Positions 1 to 6,357 of a DNA stretch of 11,381 nucleotides are shown here, one piece after another. How positions within the stretch are numbered: position 1 is the stretch's first letter; every line of letters begins with the position of its first letter. Location of the stretch: contig JALTLT010000356.1 in NCBI GenBank assembly GCA_027001815.1, positions 1 through 11,381 of the forward strand, given 5' to 3'. The position numbers were made by a program, and so were the translations under genes. Origin of the DNA: Gammaproteobacteria bacterium (GTDB taxonomy: Bacteria; Pseudomonadota; Gammaproteobacteria; JALTLT01). The notes under the pieces are model-generated. The model was not told the origin of the DNA and searched no databases. It was given only the letters and a program-made list of their open reading frames with translations.

Positions 1-596
1 CCGAAGACGATTTTTTCCGGCCCCCGGAAGGATCGGGGAAACAGTTCACGTGTTTCCTTCCCGGCGGGTCGGAAGCGATCGACGTCCACGCCGTTACAGA
101 TCTGGCGGATGCGTTCCCGGGGCACTCCGATCGGTCCGCGGAGAAAATCCTCGAACTGCTGGGAGAGCGCCACGTACCGGTGCACGAAGGGGCGGTGCAG
201 TCGACGCAAGAGGCGGTATTTCCGCGAACTCCCCTCCATGTCGTGGATATCCCACCCATGTTCGCCGTGGATGCGCACGGGCACCCGTGCGGCGAACGCG
301 ACCGCCTGTGCCTCCAGAGTGGCGAGATTGCGGCTGTGTACCACATGGGGCCTGACCCGGCGCAGACATCGCCACAGCTTTCCGTGGAGGGAGAAATCCT
401 TTCCCTGCCTGCGATCGAGATCAATCAGTTGTACCTCCCGCTTCAGCCGCTGCACGAAGTCGGTGTGAAAGGTCAGGGAGACGATCGTATGCTGGTACTC
501 CCCCTCCGGAAGGTGGTTGATCAGATTGACCAGGCCGTTCTCCAGACCACCGATCGCCATCCGGTTCACCACATGAAGCACTCTCACCGCCGTCAT
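1..596 (-). CDS. TIGR03088-type XrtA-system GT4 glycosyltransferase, 3' end cut by window
   Basis: This gene has no stop inside the window; 198 codons are visible and it continues beyond base 1. The start is ATG at 596, overlapping the xrtA stop as ATGA (593-596), with GGGGAG just upstream. The N-terminus has the GT-B beta-strand and donor-loop pattern VRVLHVVNRMAIGGLENG (residues 4-21), followed by HSRN (87-90), HGEHGWD (110-116) and CNGVD (167-171). These are typical of the TIGR03088 family (sugar transferase, PEP-CTERM/EpsH1 system). A cytoplasmic, nucleotide-sugar-dependent retaining transferase that adds a sugar to the lipid-linked EPS repeat unit is expected from the family. The acidic donor-binding motif of GT4 enzymes should lie in the missing C-terminal half. 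The family call is firm; donor and acceptor are unknown. Confidence 0.9.
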   Translation of the reverse strand, partial: MTAVRVLHVVNRMAIGGLENGLVNLINHLPEGEYQHTIVSLTFHTDFVQRLKREVQLIDLDRRQGKDFSLHGKLWRCLRRVRPHVVHSRNLATLEAQAVAFAARVPVRIHGEHGWDIHDMEGSSRKYRLLRRLHRPFVHRYVALSQQFEDFLRGPIGVPRERIRQICNGVDVDRFRPAGKETRELFPRSFRGPEKIVF

Positions 597-2140
597 TCCC
601 TGCTCCCCGGACCCTTGCCGTCATGGAAACGCTCCAGGCGCCTCTCCAGGGGAGGGAGCAGCACCCGAACCAGCCTGGCCATCTCCCGACGTGTCTCCTC
701 CGACCGATGTCCCATCGGTGCCACAACCAGCAGGGTGGCGCCCTGGGGTATCCGCCCCCGCAGAGCGTGCAGCGCCTGCAGGACCTTCGCAAGGTAGTCG
801 CGTGCCACCCAGGTGCCGGCGATCCAGTTGGAGCGCCATACCAGCAGATCGACCGAGGCGGAGCGAAGCAGACTCTCCTCCACCGGGATCCGCAGTCCCT
901 CCATGGTGACCAGCCGCTGGCCGGCAGAAAGCTTGCGCCAGGTGAAATCGTCTGGAGCGATCAGGAGATTCCGGGAGTTGATCATCTCGTGATCTTCCAT
1001 CAGGGGACCATAGAACTCCACGAAGACACCCACCTCGTGCCCATCTCGCCGGAACCACTGGCGAAATCGGGCGGTCTGGCCAAGATATCGCGGCTCCCAG
1101 GCGATCGGCGCTCCGTCCATGGGTTGCCATCCTTCCTCCAGGACGAGGGGGGAGAGATCGATGACCGGGGGTTCGTATCGTCCCCCCTGGATCGCCTTGC
1201 TCCAGGCGGGCCACGCCAGCAACAGCACGACACCCGCCGCCACCCAGGCGGGAGAGCGACGATGCGCAACGGTAGACGCTCCCGACACGCCGCTCGTCTC
1301 CTCCGCTGGCCCGAGATCCTCGCGCCAGTAGTTCCCTACCCAGAAGAGCAGGAACATCACCAGGCCGAAGAAGACCCATCCATAGATCAGGTGATCGACA
1401 CCCACGGCCAGCTTCATGCCACTGATGTGCCCCAGCATGACGATGAGATATCCGCGCAGGCCGTTGGCGAGGATCGGTACCAGAATGGAGGCGAGCACGA
1501 AGAGCAGCCGGCGGGAGAGAGAACGGTACCGCAGCCAGGCGAACAGGACCCCCAGGTTGATGGATGCAATCAGATAGCGTACGCCACTGCATGCTTCCAC
1601 CACCGCCCAGTTGCCGGAGGGCAGCGCAATGAGATTCCCCTCCCAGTAGACCGGGATGCCACTCAGGCGAATGAGATTGACGGTCATCGTCGCCGTGAAG
1701 TCGATGAGGGGGGGAATCAACGCCTCGCCGGCCGGAACGGCGAAGAGCAGGTAGGCGAGCGGGAACAGCATCACCCTGAAGGCAGACCATCCGGCGACGA
1801 GCAGAAACAGTGCGGCGATCATGAGCACCACGGCGAGCTGCCGTACCACCTGGACGTCGGCCAGTTGGGCGAGAAGCCAGAACAGACCGAGAGCGACCAG
1901 CGGCAGCAAGGCCAGGGGAGCGTAGACCGGAGGCACCGCCAGCAGCCTCTCGCGGTTGCGCCAGGCGAGCCACGCGGCAACCGGCGCCACCAGAAACCCG
2001 TGGGCGAAGGTCTCCGAGCGGATCCAGATCTGGATCATGCTGTGGAAGGTGTCCCAGTAGACGACGACCAGCAGCAGCAGCAGCAGACCGAACTGCAGGA
2101 GACGGCCACGCCAGGGGGATCCGTTGGAGTACCAGGTCAT
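593..2140 (-). CDS. xrtA: Exosortase A with fused C-terminal EpsI domain
   Basis: This 515-residue polytopic inner-membrane cysteine protease/transpeptidase is predicted to cleave PEP-CTERM sorting tails and transfer the proteins to a surface acceptor. Residues 1-275 form the exosortase domain with about eight hydrophobic segments. The expected catalytic residues are visible: Cys184 in VEACSGVRYL, Arg229 in ANGLRGY and His250 in GVDHLIYGWVFF. Residues about 295-515 are an EpsI (DUF3485-like) domain with its own membrane anchor (about 298-312), then a soluble part containing FVEFYG (373-378) and VWRSNWI (434-440). The XrtA subtype is often fused to EpsI in this way. The start is ATG at 2140, in a 4-base ATGA overlap with the upstream glycosyltransferase and with GGAGG at 2145-2149 four bases ahead. 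The 3' end overlaps the next glycosyltransferase by 4 bases. No PEP-CTERM substrate is seen nearby. Confidence 0.96.
   Translation of the reverse strand: MTWYSNGSPWRGRLLQFGLLLLLLVVVYWDTFHSMIQIWIRSETFAHGFLVAPVAAWLAWRNRERLLAVPPVYAPLALLPLVALGLFWLLAQLADVQVVRQLAVVLMIAALFLLVAGWSAFRVMLFPLAYLLFAVPAGEALIPPLIDFTATMTVNLIRLSGIPVYWEGNLIALPSGNWAVVEACSGVRYLIASINLGVLFAWLRYRSLSRRLLFVLASILVPILANGLRGYLIVMLGHISGMKLAVGVDHLIYGWVFFGLVMFLLFWVGNYWREDLGPAEETSGVSGASTVAHRRSPAWVAAGVVLLLAWPAWSKAIQGGRYEPPVIDLSPLVLEEGWQPMDGAPIAWEPRYLGQTARFRQWFRRDGHEVGVFVEFYGPLMEDHEMINSRNLLIAPDDFTWRKLSAGQRLVTMEGLRIPVEESLLRSASVDLLVWRSNWIAGTWVARDYLAKVLQALHALRGRIPQGATLLVVAPMGHRSEETRREMARLVRVLLPPLERRLERFHDGKGPGSRE
2069..2086 (-). repeat. Six-unit CTG trinucleotide run inside xrtA
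   Basis: Six uninterrupted CAG units (CTG on the coding strand) encode Leu19-Leu24 of the first transmembrane helix of exosortase A. Slippage would lengthen or shorten the helix without shifting the frame. It may simply reflect preferred leucine codon use. Confidence 0.8.
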
Positions 2141-3351
2141 GCCCCCTCCGCGCCCGCCTGCCGCAGGAGTTCCACCAGTGGCTGCAGTCTCGCCTCCCAG
2201 CCATACTCTTCACAGACCAGCCTGCGCCCTTCCTCACCCAGCTCCCGTTGGTCACCTTCCCGCAACAGACGCACAGCCTTGGCGGCGAGTTCCCGGGGAG
2301 TGTCGGCGGTCAGGCTGGAGAACCTCCCTCCATCCCGAATCCCCTCATAGGCAGCCGGGGTGGCGAGTACCGGCCGGCCCATGGCCATCGCCTCCAGGAC
2401 CTTGTTCTGGATCCCGCGTGCCACGCGCAGGGGCGCCACTGCCGCCACCGCATGGGCCAGGTAAGGACGCACGTCATCCACCGCCCCGGTGACGTGCACC
2501 CCTTCCATCTGCTCCAGACGCCGCACCTCGTCACCCGGGCGGGCGCCGACGATCCAGAAACGGGCCCGGGGCACCGCATCGCGGATGGCCGGAAAGACCT
2601 CTCTGGCAAACCAGACCACGGCATCCTGGTTGGCCCAGTAATCCATCGCGCCGGTAAACACCAGCGGCGCCACATCTTCCTCGAAAGGGGAGCCAAAGTC
2701 GTGCCGAGGCGAGAAGAAATCGGTATCCACTCCGTTCTCCACGGCATGTACCCGGGCGTTCAGATCACCGGCACAGGCGTGGAAGAGTCGGGCCTCCGCC
2801 TCGCTGACGAATACCCCTACGCCGGCGTACTCCGCGACGCGCCTCTCGAAATCGAGCAGGCGTCGCCCCTCGCGACGGTAGATCCAGCCCGGGATCCCCC
2901 GGTGCCGCTCTCCATAGTCCATCCACTTCCTGGAATCCACGTCGACGAAGTCGACCACCATAGGGCAGCGAGCCGCTTCTCCCATGAGATATTGAGCCAT
3001 CGGCGACGAGAAGATCAGGGCGACATCGATCCCCTTCCGCAGGTTGCGCCGCACCCAACCGTGCAGGCGGCGGGAACGGAAATAGGGGAGGCTCAGTGCC
3101 TCTCCCGTCACGAGCCCGGCCAGACTGCGCATGCGGCCCAGGCGAGGATCGAGCTTCACCAGGCACAGATCGTCGCACCACCGGGACAACTCTTCGCGGT
3201 ATCGCCAATCTGCCGGATCGTCGACGAAGGCTCCCAGCGAGATCCGATACTCCCCCGCCAACCGCTTGAGGATATGGAATGAACGGATCTTGTCCCCCTT
3301 GTTGGGAGGGTAAGGAATCCGATGGGAAAGAAACAGCAGCCTCTTCTCCAC
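2137..3351 (-). CDS. TIGR03087-type XrtA-system GT4 glycosyltransferase
   Basis: This 404-residue GT-B fold glycosyltransferase is predicted to be cytoplasmic and to add one sugar to the EPS repeat unit. The N-terminal domain opens with LLFLSHRIPYPPNKGDKIRS (residues 5-24), the hallmark of this XrtA-associated family. It then has VDFVDVDSRKWMDY (133-146) and VSEAEARLF (182-190). The C-terminal donor domain has ENGVDTDFF (205-213), VFTGAMDYWANQDAV (231-245) and GIQNKVLEAMAMGRPVLATP (313-332), where Glu320 sits in the usual GT4 donor-binding position. The start is GTG at 3351, three bases after the FemAB-like stop, with a purine-rich GGGGTAGG upstream. The end overlaps the xrtA ATG by four bases. 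Sugar specificity cannot be read from the sequence. Confidence 0.93.
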   Translation of the reverse strand: MEKRLLFLSHRIPYPPNKGDKIRSFHILKRLAGEYRISLGAFVDDPADWRYREELSRWCDDLCLVKLDPRLGRMRSLAGLVTGEALSLPYFRSRRLHGWVRRNLRKGIDVALIFSSPMAQYLMGEAARCPMVVDFVDVDSRKWMDYGERHRGIPGWIYRREGRRLLDFERRVAEYAGVGVFVSEAEARLFHACAGDLNARVHAVENGVDTDFFSPRHDFGSPFEEDVAPLVFTGAMDYWANQDAVVWFAREVFPAIRDAVPRARFWIVGARPGDEVRRLEQMEGVHVTGAVDDVRPYLAHAVAAVAPLRVARGIQNKVLEAMAMGRPVLATPAAYEGIRDGGRFSSLTADTPRELAAKAVRLLREGDQRELGEEGRRLVCEEYGWEARLQPLVELLRQAGAEGA

Positions 3352-3354
3352 ACC

Positions 3355-4383
3355 CTACCCCAGATTTCGTGACAACAGAGGACCCAGCCGGTTGGCGAGC
3401 GGGAGCGGCAGCCGCTTCCAGGCGGCGATAAAGAGCTGGTACCTGGGATTGAGAGGATTGATATCCGGGATATGACGCGCCTTCACCAGGTGATACTGGT
3501 AGGAGAGAGGTTGGGGTTGGAACCCCCAGTTCTTCTTGAAACTGTAGGACCCGGTCCCCTTCTTGCTGCGCCCGTAGTCGAACAGTCGGCAGCCCCGGTC
3601 CGCCGCACGGCACATGACGTTCCAGTACATGAAGTCATAGGCCTTCAGACGCCGGGCCTCCGGAGTGCCCCCCCCATAGTACGGAAGTACCTCGTCACGG
3701 AAATAGAAGCTCAGCACCGCGGCCAGCGGCTCACCCTCGGCACTTGCGGCAACGGTCACCTCGGCGCGTTCACCGAAGATCTCCAGGAGCGCCTCGAAAT
3801 AGCGACGCGGAAAGACGGGTGTACCCAGGTTACGCACACTCTCTGCATAGATGGGAAAGAAACGGCGGACGTGGCGATCGACCTCGCTCGTCAGACCCGC
3901 CTTGATCCCCTTGCGCACCATGGCCCGCTGCTTGCGCGGGATCTCCTTGAGGTTCACCTCGTGATCGGCCTCGATGGCCTTGCGGAAAGTGACATAGAGA
4001 TCCTTGGTGGGCCAGTCGTCGTTGCCCCGCTGCAGATTGCGCAGCTCGAGAAAATCGACACCCAGTCGATCGGCCAGAGACGCGGCTTCCTGCTCCAGTC
4101 GGTGACGCGCATCCTCTTCCACGGCCGCCACGCCCCCGTAGACACAGAAGGGCGTAGAGGTGAGGGCATCGCCAAACAGCCGGCTGCGCACCCGCACCAG
4201 GGGGAGAACGCCGACGACGGAGCCATCCTGTTCCGCCATCAGGTAGCGGGTGGCATGACCGAACGTCCCCCCGATCACCCTCTCCCACTCGCTTCGATGG
4301 AAGAAGGTCGCGGAGGGACACGAATCGACAAACCGGTCCCAGGCCACCCGCCCTCCCTCATCCAGTTCCCTGATCCTCAGCAC
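3355..4383 (-). CDS. FemAB-like (GNAT fold) XrtA/PEP-CTERM system-associated protein
   Basis: This 342-residue soluble protein matches the TIGR03019-type FemAB-related family found only in XrtA loci. The first half has a GNAT-like core, including FFHRSEWERVIGG (27-39) and GSVVGVLPLVRVRSRLFGD (54-72). The second half (Acetyltransf_6-like) has the basic IPRKQRAMVRKGIKAG, then FYFRDEVLPYYGGG and LFDYGRSKKGTGSYSFKKNW. FemAB relatives move an aminoacyl or acyl group onto an amine, so N-acylation of an amino sugar freed by the adjacent deacetylase is an attractive inference, not a demonstrated role. The start is GTG at 4383, 15 bases after the deacetylase stop, with AGGGG at about 6 bases. No signal peptide or membrane segment is seen. 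The family call is firm and the reaction unknown. Confidence 0.92.
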   Translation of the reverse strand: MLRIRELDEGGRVAWDRFVDSCPSATFFHRSEWERVIGGTFGHATRYLMAEQDGSVVGVLPLVRVRSRLFGDALTSTPFCVYGGVAAVEEDARHRLEQEAASLADRLGVDFLELRNLQRGNDDWPTKDLYVTFRKAIEADHEVNLKEIPRKQRAMVRKGIKAGLTSEVDRHVRRFFPIYAESVRNLGTPVFPRRYFEALLEIFGERAEVTVAASAEGEPLAAVLSFYFRDEVLPYYGGGTPEARRLKAYDFMYWNVMCRAADRGCRLFDYGRSKKGTGSYSFKKNWGFQPQPLSYQYHLVKARHIPDINPLNPRYQLFIAAWKRLPLPLANRLGPLLSRNLG

Positions 4384-4398
4384 CTCGTACCCCTCGCC

Positions 4399-5268
4399 TC
4401 ACTCACCTCGAAGAACCTCCAGCGGAACCACCGGATACTCCCGCCCAAGAAACACCTCGTCCATGCGTCCCCAGCGAAAGTCGCGCAGAAGTCTTTTCAG
4501 TCGCCCTTCCATCCGCCCGAGATTGATGTAATGGCGAAAACGCGACCTGGCGGAAGCCTGGTGCTGGCGTGGCTGTTCCGGGTCGATTTCCCAAGGGTGG
4601 AAATAGAACACCCCCGGCTCTCCGTCTCCTCGATTGACCCCCATCAGCATCCTGCGATAGAAGCGATATGGCAGGAGACGGAAATACCCCCCTCCGCCTC
4701 CCGGAAACCGCCTCCCGGCGACCCGGGCGGTGGTGATCGGCACCTCGACGATGCCATCCTCCCCACCGACCCGGAAAGGGAAACGGGGTGCCTGTGGCAT
4801 CCCGTAGAGATCGTGACGGATGGGATAGATACTGGAACTGTATCTGTGCCCCTCCTCTCGCAGCACGTCGAGAGCCCAGAGGTTGTCGCGATTTATCGAA
4901 TAACTGGCCGCACGGTATCCGAGTACCTCGGTGCCGCCGAGATCCTCCAGCAATCTCTTGGTCCGCCGCACGTCTTCTGCAAACTGGTGGCGGTTCTGCC
5001 GGGAGACACGAACATGCTCATAGCCGTGACTGGCCAGTTCGTGCCCTTCATGCACGATCTCCCTCACCAGGCCAGGCGCACGTTCGGCCACCCACCCGAG
5101 CATGAAGAAAGTCGCCTTCACTCCCGCTTCGGCGAAAAGTTCCAGGATACGGGAGGTGTTCTGCTCGACTCGCAGCGGAAGCCGATCCCATTGGTCTCGG
5201 CCAATACACGTCTCGAAGGCGGAGACATGAAAGTAGTCTTCCACGTCAACGCTCATCGCGTTAATCAT
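4399..5268 (-). CDS. XrtA-system polysaccharide deacetylase (NodB domain plus DUF3473)
   Basis: This 289-residue protein resembles the TIGR03006 family and should remove acetyl groups from N-acetylated sugars of the EPS. It opens with the family signature MSVDVEDYFHVSAFE (residues 5-19), containing Asp8 and Asp11. The NodB metal and catalytic motifs follow: KATFFMLGWVAER (51-63), SHGYEH (80-85, His81 and His85 as metal ligands), GYRAASYS (117-124) and FYFHPWEID (221-229, His224 as the likely catalytic histidine). The C-terminal part with LGRMEGRLKRLL is the DUF3473-like extension. All key residues look intact. No signal peptide is seen, as is usual in this family. The start is ATG at 5268, chosen for the strong AGGAG at 5276-5280. 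It is the only internal gene of the operon preceded by a real spacer (107 bases). Confidence 0.95.
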   Translation of the reverse strand: MINAMSVDVEDYFHVSAFETCIGRDQWDRLPLRVEQNTSRILELFAEAGVKATFFMLGWVAERAPGLVREIVHEGHELASHGYEHVRVSRQNRHQFAEDVRRTKRLLEDLGGTEVLGYRAASYSINRDNLWALDVLREEGHRYSSSIYPIRHDLYGMPQAPRFPFRVGGEDGIVEVPITTARVAGRRFPGGGGGYFRLLPYRFYRRMLMGVNRGDGEPGVFYFHPWEIDPEQPRQHQASARSRFRHYINLGRMEGRLKRLLRDFRWGRMDEVFLGREYPVVPLEVLRGE

Positions 5269-5375
5269 CCGGTTTCTCCTCGACGGGCCCCGTTCCGATG
5301 ATCCTCATTCCATGATGGTCGCGGGACCCGGATCGAACCCAAGTTGACGATCACAAGAGCCGTGCGCGCGGGCAC
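5269..5375 (-). other. 107-base spacer between ATPase and deacetylase
   Basis: This is the longest internal gap of the operon. On the coding strand it begins right after the ATPase TAG with GTG in the same frame and stays open for 36 codons. It ends in TGA at 5265-5267, which overlaps the deacetylase ATG as ATGA. It also contains GGTTCGATCC followed by a stretch ending in CCCGCGACCA, which resembles the 3' end of a tRNA, although no cloverleaf can be drawn. No convincing internal promoter or terminator is visible. The deacetylase ribosome-binding site lies at its downstream end. Confidence 0.7.
5276..5280 (-). promoter_or_regulatory. Ribosome binding site of the deacetylase gene
   Basis: AGGAG on the coding strand sits seven bases before the ATG at 5268. 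It is one of the clearest Shine-Dalgarno sequences of the cluster and decides the start of the deacetylase, which is not physically coupled to the ATPase stop. Confidence 0.75.
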
Positions 5376-6356
5376 CTACTTCATCGACGACAATCGTTGA
5401 AGGAGCTGCTGGGCGTGATAGAGGATCGCCTCTATTCGCTCCACCCTCTCTTCGAGAGTGCCCCGCGCCCGGTGAGTGGTGCCTTGCGACTCCGTGGCCG
5501 GTGACGGCATCGCCGGACCCTCCGCGGTGGCATCCCGCGTGTGGACCTCTTCCTGCAACTCGAGGAGCGTCTGTGACACCAGTTTGCGATCGATGGTGTG
5601 GGTCTCTTCCAGGTAGGCCGTCAACAGCAGTCGATCGCATAGCAGATTGATCTGTCGCGGAATTCCGCCACTATGATCGTAAATCAGTTCGTAGGCCTCC
5701 TCCGTCAGGGAGGGATCGCCTTTCCAGCCGGCCACCTTCAGACGGTGCTCGATATATGCCCCGGTCTCCTGCAGGTCCATGGGACCGAGGTGATAGGAGG
5801 CGATCACCCGTTGCCGCAACTGCTCGAGCTCCGGCTTGCGCAGGATGTCGCGAAACTGCCGCTGGCCGAGCAGAAAGGACTGGAACAGGGGACGATTGCC
5901 CATCTGGAAATTGGAGAGCATGCGCAGCTCTTCCAGCGCCGCATAGCCGAGGTTCTGCGCCTCATCCACGATCAGCAGCATCCTCTTTCCCTGCTCCGCC
6001 TGCTCCTGCATGTGACGCTGCAGACATTTGAGCAACGCCCCCTTGCCCGTATTCTCATGAGGAATATCGAACGCATTGGCCACCATGATCAGCAGGTCGT
6101 CCGCCTCGAGCTGCGTGGAGACCAGATCAACTGCAACGAGATCCTGCTGCCCTTCGAGTTCATGCAGCAGCGACTTGACCAGCGTCGTCTTGCCGGAACC
6201 CACTTCACCAGTCACCACGATGAATCCCTCGCCTTGCTGCAGACCGTAGCGAAGATAGGCCAGGACCCGCTTGTGGCCACTGGAGCCGAAGAAGAACTCC
6301 GGGTCCGGGCTGAGCTGGAAGGGACGCCGTGCAAGTTTGAAAAATGATTCGTACAT
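5376..6356 (-). CDS. XrtA/PEP-CTERM system-associated AAA ATPase (ExeA/GspA-like)
   Basis: This 326-residue protein matches the TIGR03015-type ATPase of XrtA EPS loci, related to ExeA/GspA. The N-terminus MYESFFKLARRPFQLSPDPE is the family signature. Walker A is GEVGSGKT (residues 50-57), Walker B LLIVDEAQ (127-134), and a C-terminal AAA lid motif SGGIPRQINLLCDRLLL occupies 229-245. The tail 271-300 is low complexity (Pro, Ser, Thr), followed by a short helical, coiled-coil-like end (302-325). It presumably uses ATP to assemble or gate an EPS export component, but its exact job in these loci is not established. The start is ATG at 6356, one base past the beta-barrel stop; the ribosome-binding site is weak, so translational coupling is likely. 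The frame stays open beyond the TAG for 36 codons (see findings). Confidence 0.95.
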   Translation of the reverse strand: MYESFFKLARRPFQLSPDPEFFFGSSGHKRVLAYLRYGLQQGEGFIVVTGEVGSGKTTLVKSLLHELEGQQDLVAVDLVSTQLEADDLLIMVANAFDIPHENTGKGALLKCLQRHMQEQAEQGKRMLLIVDEAQNLGYAALEELRMLSNFQMGNRPLFQSFLLGQRQFRDILRKPELEQLRQRVIASYHLGPMDLQETGAYIEHRLKVAGWKGDPSLTEEAYELIYDHSGGIPRQINLLCDRLLLTAYLEETHTIDRKLVSQTLLELQEEVHTRDATAEGPAMPSPATESQGTTHRARGTLEERVERIEAILYHAQQLLQRLSSMK

Positions 6357-6357
6357 A

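Noticed and set aside
623..2350. 575-codon open frame on the plus strand
   Set aside because: It is antisense to xrtA; its translation is rich in Gln, Glu and His from reversed leucine codons and has no recognisable fold.
3472..5301. 609-codon open frame on the plus strand
   Set aside because: It is antisense to the FemAB-like and deacetylase genes, both with intact family motifs. Composition is typical of a shadow frame.
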